The translations under genes were made by a program, and so were the position numbers. A stretch of DNA of 64,000 nucleotides from Lunularia cruciata (lineage: Eukaryota > Streptophyta > Marchantiopsida > Lunulariales > Lunulariaceae). Location of the stretch: assembly GCA_948567375.1 (NCBI GenBank), contig OX419758.1, positions 53,511,001-53,575,000 on the forward strand. Direction: 5' to 3'. The notes under the pieces are model-generated. The model saw nothing but the letters and a program-made list of their open reading frames with translations, was not told the DNA's origin and made no database searches. This document shows, one piece after another, positions 1-13,200 of the stretch (within the stretch, counting starts at the first letter, position 1; each line of letters starts with the position of its first letter).

Positions 1-274
1 CCCAATCATCCTTCCACTTAATTTCCAGGTCAGGGCAGACACCATTCTCACGTTGAAGACTCATGTGCAGGAGAGCCAACCCTAAGAGCTACTTCCCATA
101 GCTTTTGATAAGGTGTATACTAGTCCGCATCTTCACAGACATGTCTATTTCACCGAGTCTCTCTCCGAGACAGTGCCCAGATCGTTACGCCTTTCGTGCG
201 GGTTGTCCGACAAAACAAAGGTTTTGATTGTGTCTCCCCTCTCGGGCATGCAAATGATAATGGGTCAGGTACAC

Positions 275-388
275 AAAACTGAAGCTTGTGATTTAGTTGC
301 AAATGCATCAAGTAAAGGAAAACAATTTTTAATAGTAGGAACAAAATATCAAGCAGCTGATTTAATTGAATCATCTGCTTTAAAAGCG
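275..388 (+). pseudogene. rps2: Plastid rps2 fragment in nuclear DNA (NUPT)
   Basis: The + strand translation contains 'EACDLV', '[12 protein letters not shown]' and '[14 protein letters not shown]', which match the N-terminal third of chloroplast ribosomal protein S2. Only about 38 codons are present. The upstream start and the downstream 'RCHYVN' part are missing, and the flanking reading frame is unrelated, so this cannot make a working S2. It is best explained as a short plastid DNA insertion into the nucleus. The 'YQAADLIES' form resembles bryophyte rps2 as I remember it (recall, not checked). Local AT-rich codon use differs from the GC-rich sequence just downstream. Confidence 0.75.
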
Positions 389-487
389 GCTGCCCGACCC
401 TCCATTCGATAACAGGGGAGCTGCCCCCCTCTCAATACGGCCGAATGGCCCGAGGGATCTGATGGTGCTCCACACACCGAGCAAAAA

Positions 488-505
488 GCGCTACGCGCGT
501 AGCGC
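488..505. repeat. 18-bp perfect GC-rich palindrome
   Basis: The 18 bases read identically on both strands (GCGCTACGCGCGTAGCGC). They sit in a GC-rich patch next to the plastid rps2 fragment. Such palindromes are common in some organelle genomes, so the patch may also be organelle-derived, but I cannot identify it. I see no gene in the rest of 389-786. Confidence 0.7.
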
Positions 506-799
506 CGCGCTTTCCTTCTAGGTGCCCACCGGGCAGCTGGCAGACTCGGCCAGCCATTGGAGTGTTCAAGTGATTGTACCCGCTGCACAAGTAGGATCAT
601 CCAGTTGTACTTTCCTGTCCTTGTCAACCCGAAACCAAATCCACATCATCTTTGCTTGCTTGCTTGCGTGTTGGACCACACCCGCTAAACAGGCTGCCTG
701 GTATAAAACTACCGTCTAGGCTGCCTTGTGCCAGGGTGTGCTGGAGAATCTCTTTCAATGCCAGCTTACCAGGAAGCTGCAGATTTACTTGGGATCTCG

Positions 800-885
800 C
801 CGAAAAGCGACCGATGAATAACAAGAACGATCCATCAAGCCGTACAAGATAAAACAAAACAGGTAAAATGGGGTTAAACTCCAAT
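800..885 (-). mobile_element. Short LINE-tail insertion with 13-bp TSD
   Basis: An 86-bp segment matches the reverse complement of the 3' tail shared by the LINE copies at 36-54 kb (the 'GGGGCTTAGCCCC...CTTGATGGGGTCTTCCC' region), with several substitutions. It is flanked by identical 13-bp direct repeats ACTTGGGATCTCG at 787-799 and 886-898. The repeats mark it as a true retro-insertion of the tail alone, severely 5' truncated or SINE-like. It lies about 370 bp upstream of the metallopeptidase start codon. Confidence 0.75.
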
Positions 886-898
886 ACTTGGGATCTCG

Positions 899-1258
899 TC
901 AAGCCAAATTTCTTGTACCGTACCGGTTTGTTAAGGGTGGTGAAGTTCGTCTCAGTGGTGTAGCGTTAAGTCCAACAAAGACGCAAGCAGAGGACGTTAG
1001 GCCGCTGCCACGTGGTTCGAGGGCCGCGCAGAGCTGGCGAGGAGAAGGCCTTCTCCAATGCCTCCTCCTCTAAAGCGCCTCTCTCGTTAAAATGATCGAT
1101 TCAGTGAAGGGGCGGAGGAGCGAGGTTTGAATGTCTTGACTACTCTGTTCTCGTCACGAACTTGTCGGAATGATTCATGTGATGAGGTCATAAGAAGGCA
1201 GTAAACTTCGAAGTTCTCGTGTGAGGTTCGTTTAAATTTTCTGTTCTGAAGCAGCAAG
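899..1258 (+). other. 5' flank of the metallopeptidase gene
   Basis: This stretch should hold the 5' UTR and core promoter of the gene starting at 1259. I see no clear TATA box or other defined promoter element. A 16-bp perfect palindrome (GGAGAAGGCCTTCTCC) lies near 1039-1054. No ORF here resembles a known protein. Confidence 0.4.
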
Positions 1259-4200
1259 ATGAGGCGCCGTGTACCAGAAGAGGGGATGCCTGAATCTGTT
1301 GGAGGCGTCCACAATGACGGATTAACTGGACATGATAAGAAAAAGAAAGCTCCAGAAATTAAGTTCGAGTATCCTGCAGCTCCAGAAGCCGATCTCGCCA
1401 TCCCTGCGCTGTTGATCTTAGCGTTTATTTATGCAGCCTTATCGGTTGTGGCTATCAAGTCTATGCATATGGAATTCATTGTTCCTCTGTCAAAGAATGC
1501 AACTTTGGACACATTTTCGGAAGGAAGAGCTATGGATCATATTTATCGATTATCTGAAATGGACAGACAGGTAACTTTTTCTGTCAGCTCGAGTTTTTCC
1601 TGTGTAGCAAGTCCGAGTACTTTGAGCAAGATATTTTCAACTAGAATTGATATTTGTCTAGCTTGAAGGCCAAAATCTTGTTTGGTTGTAATTGCTAGAG
1701 ATATATGAGCTGGATTTGCCTTCACTGACTGTTAAACCTCCCCCTTCCGCTTGATCTCAACCTCATGGCCTGTGTCCCGGATGCGAGGGACCGCCTTGTT
1801 TAGTTGTCCAAGTAGCGAGAAGCTTCTCAGATCGAAGAGGTCTCATGTGACTCTAATTTGAATTGTTTCAGTAAGTTCTTTACAGTTTAGCATCAACTTA
1901 TACAACTTATATTATGAACTAATACAGCTCAAATAGGATTGATCTTTTCTCACGTTCTTCACGTAACGCCCAACTCATTCATTAAAGGCCTATGGTATTG
2001 GTTTTGTTATTGATCCTCCATTCCAAACTTTTTAGCTCTTGAGACGTTTGCAGTTTGCAACATCAATTGAGCTCAGCTCTTCCAATGTCAAAATGATCAT
2101 ACCTGGTTGAGACAGAGAGTTGCATGATCACTGGTCAGCTTGATCATGTCTGCTTCTAGTATACTTCTTCTCAGTTTTTTGTCGTCTAAAGGAAATTTGG
2201 GGGAGTTTCTGGATTTACTTGAATCTGTTGGAAACCTAAGGCGCCAGTGTTCGTTACGAGCTGACTGAAATCAAGTGCACAGGATGAAATTCACCGCTAT
2301 ATTCTCAAGAGCTTTTCTCAGTTATTAACTGGTCATTATCCCCCCAACTCTCATCTGTTCCTTACCAAGAGAAAGGAACAGACGCTTTGTAGACGCACCT
2401 AATAGACGCTTTGTTCTCTTGAACGGCCCATATAAAGGTTGGTGGAGGCTATAGCTACACTCTTACCTTTATACTTATATTAAATGAACGGTGTTAACTT
2501 ACCTCGACCATAGTCTAAGTTGTCCAGGACGTACTGGGTTCCTCCACCTTCTCTACAGTGTCTACCACGTATAGATCTTTCAGGGCTTGTCTCACCCTGA
2601 GGTTTCCAAGGGATTGAGCCTCTCGAGCTCACTGTCTAGTGACCTCCCTTATGCTTGCTGATTCGGTGCTCCGATACTCCTCATTCTCATCATCTGCTGA
2701 ATGTCCTATGTGCAGGAGGGGCTAAAGGGTTTAGATCAAGCATCAACCTACATTAAAAATGAATTGAACGTTTTGAAGGCAAGAGCAAGCTCTAGTGTAA
2801 GGTACATATCACGCTCGCAGCCTACCGGGTTAAGGCATATTGCGGGGAGCTAACACCTTTGTCTGTGGATTTTCTTTCAGGAAGGAAAATGGATTTGTGA
2901 AGCCCGTCTTTGGATTCGCAGTAGAAACAGCGTACTTGTTTGAAATAGGAAGCAGATGAAATTAAAGTAGAGTAGGAGGTTATGGCTACACTTGATTGGT
3001 CGGTCGTCTGATTACCATACGCTTGTGCCTTGACTGTGCAGAGTCGATATTGATGAATCTTTCGTGGATGGTTCTTACAATTTATTCTTCCTGCAACACA
3101 GTCTCAGCTTTAGTTACAGAAATCATACTAATATAGCCGTAAGGTAAATTTCTAATATTTACTTCTAATCCTGAAAATTTGAATGGCTTTCGTTGTCTGC
3201 GTACCAGATTCAAGCAAGATTTATTCTAATTACCATGATAGTTTTACATCTTTGAATCATATATTGCATGGATATTGGGACAGGTTATCTGCTCACGACG
3301 CTTCTGAAGAGGATGCTTCTGTGCTTCTGAATGCACATTTTGATGCTCCACTCGGTTCCCCTGGTGCATCGGACTGCGCTTCATGCGTGGGTAAGATCCA
3401 TCACTCATGTGTTTTATGAGAAGTTGTGTTTCTGTATCTTTCATCACGGACCCTTGCCTCAGTATGGTCGAGTAACTGGAATCGGAGTTGGACAAGCTGT
3501 TCCCTGGGCTCATAACTTGTATGCATGGATATGTTCATACATTTCCCCTAAAAACAATGATATTCGACGCACCATTTTATTCTTTAGCCTGTAAAATGTA
3601 TTGAGGATGATGAAGCACCTTGTCTGCTTCATTTGCAGCTTCATTACTTGAGACTCTTCGCTACTTGATCGACACCAACTGGGTGCCACCAGCTCCCGTC
3701 ATCTTCCTCTTCAACGGCGCTGAGGAGCTTTTCTTGCTTGTAATTTTGCTCCACCTAATGCATTGTAGATATGCATATCTCTCCATTGAACGATGTACAT
3801 TAATGCGATCATCTGTAGTTGTGAAGTAGACCCGGAAGTATTATGGAGTCCTGCATGCAGAGTGGAATTCCAGAAAGACTCTGTTTCTCTGAAAAGAAGC
3901 AAGAGGAAAGTATAAGCACGCCACTTGAAATTTCTAGCCACTCAGCTCATGCATATATTTCTAAGTGACATAGCTGCACTGTAAAATTGTGAGCTCCAGA
4001 AATAAATGTCTAGCTAGACAAGGACGTATATTTCAGTGCTAGAAATTTGCTTTGGAGTAACATAAGCGTGAACAACGTTTGTCACTTTTGTAAATCAGCT
4101 AAGGCATGCTTACTTTGGGCGTCAGTCTCAAGTTTCGTTTGTTCTTGGTCACAAACAAAGCTTTCTGTGACAGCTTGTTGTGAGTCTACCAGGCGTCGCA

Positions 4201-7200
4201 TGGTTTCATAACTACACATAAATGGCGGGCTTCAATTGGGGCGGCCATCAACGTTGAAGCTAGTGGAGCATGTGGCCCTGGTAAGACCTCAGCAACTCCA
4301 CCATCCTCGAACGATGTAAATAAACAATTTAGATTTTGTACTCATGTTTTTTCACACTGGAACACTTCAATAAGCACCCTTCAACAGGTTGACCGTAATG
4401 TGATGTCATGTTGTCAGATACGACAAAAATGTTTCTACATAGTGTAATGCTTCCCTGCAAAGTTTGCGACTTCCATGGTACAGCCCAGGATGTCTTTTCT
4501 ACAAGATCTGGAAACTCTATGAAGGGACGGTTCCGTTAGTTCCTCTCAGGTCCTGGTTGCTGTCGAGGATTTACAGACGTACTGTGAAATTCACAGATGA
4601 CGTTTTGAATTAGCTTCTAATGTTCGTTCAACGTTTTGTCAAAATCAGACCTGGTCGTGCAATCAGGCCCCGGGTCCTGGCCATCAAGAGTGTATTATGA
4701 GTCTGCAGTGCATCCAATGGCTAATGCTGCAGCTCAGGTTCTCTTTCTTTGCACATTCCTTATCATTTTCATTTATCATTCATCCAACCTTTCTTCTCGC
4801 AAGTTTTCTCAAAGTATTTTCACTATCTACATGTTTGATGTTGGGTCCAAACATCGTATCTCTCTTGAAGTCCACTTTCTACATCGAGCACAATCAAGAA
4901 CTAGGGTGATGAATTGTTAGAATCTAGCATCAATTGATAATTAATTGATCTGTATTTATATGATCTAGTGTATTAGATTATCAATAACCATTGGATTCGG
5001 ATTGTGCCTGTCCATTATTGAGTAGATGCCCCAAGGGTCATAGCGTTTTGGGTTCTCACATTTTCTAGTGTCAACATGTTCATAGGTATTTAAGCTATCA
5101 ACTTTGTATCTCACATTAATTGTTATTGATGCGAAATATGCAGAGAGTAATCTTATATTTCCATTTTCTATTCTTTTTCCATATGGTATGGGAGGGAGAT
5201 TATGGGAAAATAATAATAACAATGGGAATAATAATAATGAGAAAATAATGAAAACAATGGGAAGTCGAGATTGTTCTCTGAATGCTTCACTTGAAGAAAT
5301 TAAAATTAATGTGAGGAACAAAGGTTTACAATTTAACTAGCTATGAATAGGTTCACATCAGAAGATAATAAAATGATAAAAGTTATGATCCTTGTAATAT
5401 CGGTTCAGTACTGAATAGACACAACCCAAATTCAATAATTATTAATAACTTATTAAAGTTAATGTGATGAACAAAGCTTACAGCTTAAATAGCTATGAAT
5501 AGGTCCACACCAGAAGATGATAGAACGCCATAAGCTATGACCCTTGTGGCATCTGTTCCGAAATGAATACATACAACCCAAATCCAATGGTTATTAATAA
5601 CTTAACGCACTAGATCGCATGGTTCAATACATAAGTTAATAAATTATCAATTGAACCTAGATTCTAACGCTCCCACTTAATTGAGAATTTTTGTATCATC
5701 TTAATTTTAATATAGCAGTGTGCTTTTGGGAACTTTTTTTGGGTATCTTTTGGTCAGGAGATCAACACACATATCTTCAATATCTTTACGTGTCTACAGT
5801 GTTCCTACCTGACTCCAGCCTACGTTTTAATTTTCATCGTTCATGCACTGCTTACTGGTGGTCAATTACATAATGTTTTATATTTCTCGCATTTGTTTGA
5901 ATAGCTGTTAGCGATTTCAAGTTGTTTACTAGTCCTTTAGATATATTGATGAGAACCTTTGTTCCTGCTCTTTGAAGTAGATGGTCTATTCTCAGTTATT
6001 CTGACTTCTGATGTATCAGACATCCTAGCACTCAGCTTTCCTAGTCTTACCAGAGCAGACACTCCTGATTGCACACAGCAATACTCAACTCTCTCTTAGC
6101 CTTCAAAGACAGTACAGCCAGTTCACTCACGCAGCACTAATAGCCTCCAATACTGAGATATCACAGAACAATCCTGAGATGATGTTAGGCACCTCAGGGC
6201 TTCACAAAATGCAGAGGGGAAGTGTTAGGAATCAACCCAGTAGAAGAACTCCTGACTGGGATTATATAGATACAGAGATCTGAAGGGTGTGCTACCATAC
6301 TATTCATGTAACTCGTGTAGCACATGGAATTCATGTGAACAGTAGCAGTATGAAGTAGCAGCATGAACAGTAACTAACATGTCTCATTATAATTCTAACA
6401 AGAAATCACTAAACTAGAGATTAACTAAACTAATATATATTTTATTCTCAATTTGTTGCAATTATGCCTTTGCTTCAGGTTACATTCAATGCATTCTACT
6501 GTATGGATTTATCACTATTCTAACATTGTGCATAAAGTACATCTTGGTTACTGATCATTTGAATTTAATGAGTTCTGGATCACCCGTTCCTAGAATGGCT
6601 TCTGCTCTCATCTATCTATATCTTCAATAGGCACATAGATGATATTTCCTCAGTACACATTGGTTCACAGATTCTCTACATGTAGTAATATATGTTTGTT
6701 GCTTGACAGTACATGCTTTTTATGAATTAGATTTCATCTCCTATTTGCATTATTTGCTAGTCAGTTCTGCTTTCATTTTGTTGCCATTTCATCTACATTT
6801 TATTTTCATTTAATGAGTTCTGGATCTCCCGTTCCTCAAACGGCTTCTGTCCTCATACCTCCAATATCTTTAATAGGCAAATAGATGATGTTTATTTCTC
6901 CACTAAGTAATTGATCTTTGATGAAATGATATTGAATATCAATGTGCTTGGTGCTTGGTCCTGTCATGGTTCTTGTTTGTAGAAGCAATAACACTGCCAC
7001 TCTTGTTATCACAGAAGATCTCTATCGACTTCTAAAAATAATCAATGCCTGAAAATAAGTGCCTAATCCAGATTACTTCAGTGTTGGCTTTGGTTAAAGC
7101 CATGTACTCAGCTTCAGTACTGGATCAAGCAGTAGACTTCTGATTTTACTTGCCCAGCTTACTGCTTCTCCTCCAACGAGGAGGAAACAAAGTCCACCAG

Positions 7201-10200
7201 TATACTTGCAGGAGTCCACATTATCACCATGAGCCAAATCAAAAAAGCCTTGAAGTATAATAGTGAATCAGAGCAAGAGTACTGCAAGGAGAACTTCAAA
7301 GTGCCTTGCAAGTAGCGGAAGATGCACTTAACAGCTATCTAATGTGCAGGTAAAGTAGGGTTGGACATAAACTGAGCAATAGTACTAACTGAATGAACAA
7401 TGTCAAGCCTAGAACAGACCGTAGCCTACATTAAATTATCAACAGCACTCTGATAAGGGACTGTTGTCATATAGTGTAGTTCGGCTTGAGTAGAGGGTGA
7501 TTGATTGGTGCTAAGGTATAAACGATGGGCAACATGACTGGAGTCAGGTTCTCAATTCAACAGATTGAATTGTTCTAGTTTATTACGAAGGTAACTAGTC
7601 TGATTAATCTTGAGTCAACCTTGCTGTTTATTTCGATGTCTTCCAAGGACACGGTAAACTTCACCTAAGTTTGTCATCTTGAACTCTTGACTGAGTAAGT
7701 CTTTATAAGTCTGGAGTAAAGTAAGACTTGAACTACCCAAGATTAGATTGTCTGCGTGTAAAATTAAAATCAACATATCTGAAGCTTTGCGCAAAACATA
7801 GATATTATTATCCGCTGAAGAGCAGATAAAACCAATGTCTAGCAAAGCATAATAGAATCTTTCATTTCACATCTTGGTGATTGTTTTAGTCATAAATATA
7901 TTTATCAAGGAGGCAGACTAGATTAAAATCAGACACCTCCAAACCTTCAGGAAGAGCCATGAAGATTTGTTCATGTAGTTTGCTGTAGGAAGAGCAACAA
8001 CATCAAGTTGATCTAACTCCAAGTTAAAGTGTACTGCCAAGGGAAAGAAAATCCCAAGGATTGATGTTTAACTGTTAGAGAGAAAGTCTCAATGTAATCA
8101 ATTCCAAGGATTTGTGTAAATCCCTTATCCACCAGATGAGCGTTATACTTGTGGATATGATAAACATATGTTTGTTTGATTTTGATTTTGAACACCCAAC
8201 GGCATCCAACTCTAGTATGGTCAAAAATTAATGGAACAAGTTTCTATGTTTGTATTGTTGCCATATTCTGTAACTCAATAGAAATAGAAACTTGTCAATC
8301 CTTAACATCAGGTCTTGAAATTGCCTCTTTGTAAGTAGAAAGGTCTTTAAATAAATGAAGAGTAAAAAGAAAAGCCCATTTCTTCTCCTTATTCTTCTGA
8401 GCTTCTATTACTTGGTCGAATTTCTCAACGGCTTTGGAAATACGAGGACTGTGCCTTAATGCAAGAGGAGGATCAGGAGAAGGAACTGAGAAAGGTCTCG
8501 AACATCTATGGTAATATAGAGGAGTCGGACCAGCCATTGGAGAGGAAGGGGTTTGCACAGCGAGAAGAATGTAGAGATAGCAAGCAAAACAGGAGCAGCA
8601 ACTAATGGAGCAAGAACAGAAGTTGGAAAAACTCCCACTGAAGTGGGAGTGTTAGAATCTAAAATCAAATAATTTTCCTGATGCGAAGTATTCAGAGAGC
8701 ATTCTCATATTCCCATATGCATGAAGTCGTTCTCATCAGTTTATTCACACGTCCCTGCAGGATATCTTCCCTCTTATACCTGGAGACACAGATTATCGTA
8801 TGTTCTCCAAAGACTTTGGTGATGTCCCTGGGCTGGACATTGTCTTCCTGCTTAAGGGCAATGTGTATCACACACCTTATGACAAACCTGAGGCTATGGT
8901 GTAAGTTCTGTTTTGTTTACTGCTTTAGAACAGTTGGCTGCACCGGTTCTAGCAACAGTACATAACGGGAATTTATGAGGTAGTTGTCATGGTTGTTTTC
9001 TGATCTAAGCTGATTCTCCCTAACTGGAAATGAACAGTCCGGGAAGTTTACAGGCTCGGGGCGACAATCTTATTGCGCTTGTGAAGGGATTCACTGGTGC
9101 ACCAGAACTGAAAGGAGCTGCTGCTAGGGCAGAGGAAAAGGATGCATTGATGGAGAAATCTGTGGACCGTCGCCCAGTATTTTTCGATATATGGGGCATG
9201 TTCATGGTGCGTGCAAAATTGAACCACTCCCCCTTCACACAGCAAATATTTATGTTCAGGATTCTTGCAGCAAATATATGTGTCAATACTAGGCATCTCC
9301 ATTCATACGGCTTCAGGTCCCTTGCTTTGGACTCATAAAATTTTGCATCCTACTTTTTAAGGGTCCAGTTATTCTTTGCTATCCATGAAAATAATTTCAT
9401 TTGAAAGTTTGTCTTGTCTCCAACAGAGCAAGTAGGAAAAATCCGTTTTGGTTTTGCTTTACTAGGTATATTTTTCTTCCTTCATTCATATAAGTGGTAT
9501 CATATTTGTTCTTGCTGTCCCCCTTGTTAGCCTGTAGATCACATATAATCAAGGACTTCACATGCGTTTGTTCTTATTGGCACTCAATGTCTCTTATAAA
9601 GGAACTGCCACCTACTAATAACTTTGATATATTGGCAGGTTTATTACCCCTACAAGGTTGCATCAGCGTTGCACCTTCTACCCTTGGCAATTGTTTTTCT
9701 TGTCCCAACTATCACTTCGCCCTTAGTTTCTGGCATTCAAACTGTTGGTGCACGAGCTCGATATATTCTCCAGGGTATTCAACGAACCTGAATTATGTGT
9801 TCCACGGTGTGATTTCCTCGTTCTACGAATGGCTTCTGCTCCCATTACTCTTCTGTGTTCCACATTGCTTACTTGATGAAAGATGAATTGCATGTCAGTA
9901 AATAAAAGCTGCTGTGGATGAAGGCAGTGCCATACTATTTGATGTGATAAACTCTTACGACTAGTATTTTACACTTCCAAATCATCAGCAATGTGATCAA
10001 CGGAAAAGAAAATAGACCTTACTTTATTTGACTTCTTTTGCAACTTTGGTCACCAGTAGTTCACATTGGTCTATCTTAGGAGGTACTTCAGAACTGACTC
10101 CTACGTCGGAGAGCAGAATAGATGTCGACGCTGAGAAGATGTAAGGGATCTCAAAGATCTCGCATGGCGTGGCATCAAAATCTGAACATGACCACAAGGG

Positions 10201-13200
10201 TAGAAGCATTTAAAGGCAAAGGCCAATAGCTGTTGATTCATATGGGAGTCCTGTGTTTCAGGTTTTGCTGGCGACGAACACACTTGAAATCTTATCTCAA
10301 ATGTCAATTATGTCGAAAATTATGACGTCTTACCTGCTTACAGGGTCCTAAGTTTGCTGAACTGTATTCACCATCCGCTCTATAGATGCTTTGTGTGAAT
10401 AGTTTAAACGCGTCAAGTTACACTTATACTCTGAAGACTAATGATCATGTCTTTTTTGTGGTGTAGGATGGATGGTACAAGTAATAGCACTACTTCTCGG
10501 AGTTTTATTTCCAGTAGGTCTTGCAGTGATGCGCTTATCAATATCTAATACTGCATTAACCTGGTACGTAAACGTCAGCACAGATTTACATTCTTTCCCT
10601 CTTTCATGTTTTCCAGTAAACTCACTTACCACTCTTATCTTTCCTCTATGATGACCCAAAGAATACGGTGTCTCCCGTCTCCACATAAAGTCTGTTGGAA
10701 TGCCTCAAGAGTAGGTGTCTTCCACCGCCTTCTTATATGTATTTTATCACTTTTAAGTTGATAATCATAACCGTCTCTTGGAGGAGGAGAATCGGTTTGT
10801 TATTTGATGTCAAGTAGAGTCGAAGTGTCTTCAGACTTAAGTCAGAGATACACTTGAACCGCGTGTTCTATGCTATCCTATAATGCCGCTCTCCTTCTGT
10901 TCTCTTCTTTGAATTTGTTTTATCTTTTGCTAGATTCACAAGCGTGATAGTGTTGTCTATTTGCAGGTTCGCCCAACCATGGATAGCTTTGTGCATGTTT
11001 GTGCCTAGTTCCCTGGCAGGTTTACTCCTACCCAGGGTTATTTGGACGAATGCTACACTTGGCACCATCATAAGACAAGTAAGTGCAGAAATACTTCGAA
11101 GTATAGTAAGTGCAGAAATACTTCGAAGTATAGTTTCATCCATTTCGAGCTATTATCTGAGTGGAACCTCAAGTTTCTGCTTTCATAAACTTCAAACCTT
11201 ACCTGCATCAATTTTTACCGGGACCATCATGAATGTTCTGGTGGATGCCATCTGAAGCATCTCAAGTGGATAGTGCGTTTTTCAAAGAGCCGGCTGTAGC
11301 TCTGCCATAATGATTTACGATATACGTCTAAATTTGCTGTAGTGGACATAGGAGAAAGGAGTCACCTTTAGCAAAGCTCTTATGGTTAATGACTTTGAGG
11401 GTTTCTAGAGTCTCTATAGGATCTTATCATTATTATTTGGTACCAACTAAAATTCTATTTGCAACAGGAATCCGTCGATTGGGCAGGCCACTGGGGAGCT
11501 GTTGCTTTGAGTTCTTTGCTGACAGCGGTAATAATCTACTTAGATGTAGTTATATGCTGTTGTCTGTACTATGCCCTGGTATTTAGTAGGAAGCATTTGA
11601 ATTGACACCAGGTACGATGACATATTGTGATCATCTAATATAGTCTTAACTACAAGAACTGTTAATGACTACAAGAACCTCGCCATCAGTAAACCGAAAG
11701 AAGTTAACAAGAGTTTAGAATCAGACCGTTTAGATGGTTAATGGTCTTATTGCTTATGCTTATTCTCATGGTGTCGCCAAAATATCTTTTTCTATGAAAT
11801 TTTACCTGTTATGAAGATAACTGGGCGAGGAGGTGACCTCAGCAACTTGATTCGTGGTAAAAGCTGCAACAGCAATAACAAACCAAAAAAAGAAAAACCA
11901 AGAAGGCTTGATTGTGCTGATTCATGGGAATCGCTTTATCTTGGACAGGTTATCACCCTCTCTGGCGGTAGCGGCTATCTCGACTTCATATGGGCATTTA
12001 CCTTAATTCCAGCCTTTCCAGTCTTTCGTTTCTTTCAACACCATTTTGGGAAACATTCCCTTGCGTAAGTATACCCCTATCTTCCGGCCACGAATAGTGG
12101 GAGGTATTCTGGGTGATCTTATTGATTTATTGCCAATGTATATGGTATTAGTTAGTGAAGTGTCTGTGATTACAGTTTTATTGCGCATTTGTGGACGACA
12201 ACACTCACACCTTAGTTTGTGCAGTGGTTGATAGATATGTGATCAGGGAAGGTGGTTTATGAACTTATACATGTGTGCACCAAGGGTTTGCATGAGAGAG
12301 GCATGGCTAGTTTGTCACTATTGATGATAAAGTCCACTGCTAATGTGATTAGCTTATAAAGTTGTCCGCAAAAGGTTTTGGATGTGTACATTCTCTCTTT
12401 GGTACCTGTGAATCTGCACGTCTAGCTTTGTCAAAGGAACAAATTCTGATAGAATGTTTTCCCCTGCAGGGCCATGTTGGGATTTCTGGTACCTGTGATC
12501 ATGCCAATGGCCTATTCTGTGTACTTTGGTGGAGTCTTTGTTCAATTCATAGCTGAAAAGTCGGGCATGACTGGGTCCAATGCATTACCATTTGGTATGA
12601 CAAGTCATGTCGCTGGAAAATTTAGGAAATGCTTACTAGATGGACTTTCCAACCTGTCGTTCTGATGGATAGATAGATAGATAGATCGATGGCATCGTGA
12701 AAGAAAGAATGGATTTGCAAAGCTGTAAGTTGCGAAGTTGGAGTTTTGTTTTCTTGTCAAGAAAAGCTGATGAGTCATTACATGAGCCTTCCATCACGAA
12801 TCTGGCTTGTCTCCGTGTGCAGGATTTTATGTGTCAGACGTGATCATGTCTTTACTCGTGGGCGGCTGTATGGTGATGTGTGTTGCCCCCATACTTCCAG
12901 TTGTAGGAAGGTGGATAGGTAAACCATATATTGTTCGCCTGCTCTTGTATATTAGCATTGGGGCCGCAGCTTTGTCCTCTCGAGCGTTTCCCTACACGTA
13001 CTACGCACCTAAAAGACTCGTGCTGCAACACACCTTTCATACCAGAGGTATGCACCTCTTTCCCATCTAGTGCGAACATAAGGGGCCTGTAAGGCTTATT
13101 GCTTCAATATTTTTCTCTTTCCTTCGACGTTATATGCATCTCCTTGTTCTTCCACGGGGATTGCAAATGGCGGATTGAAGTTGTTGTCTACCTTTGCTTG

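Larger units (their letters stand above)
4738..8760 (+). other. Intron 7 of the metallopeptidase gene, enlarged by transposons
   Basis: The donor follows 'AAAQ' at 4737 and the acceptor precedes 'DIFPLIPGD' at 8761. Most other introns of the gene are about 100-450 bp; this one is 4023 bp. Without the repeat-derived stretch (about 4915-8735) it would be roughly 200 bp, so transposon insertion accounts for the growth. The splice sites themselves look normal. Confidence 0.85.

Noticed and set aside
113-412. 99-aa ORF as a working ribosomal protein S2 gene
   Set aside because: Only about 38 codons match plastid S2; the upstream part and the remaining two thirds of the protein are absent.
5104-5340. 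Asn-rich 78-aa ORF
   Set aside because: It lies in LTR-derived, AT-rich intronic sequence and reflects an AAT/AAC-type simple repeat.
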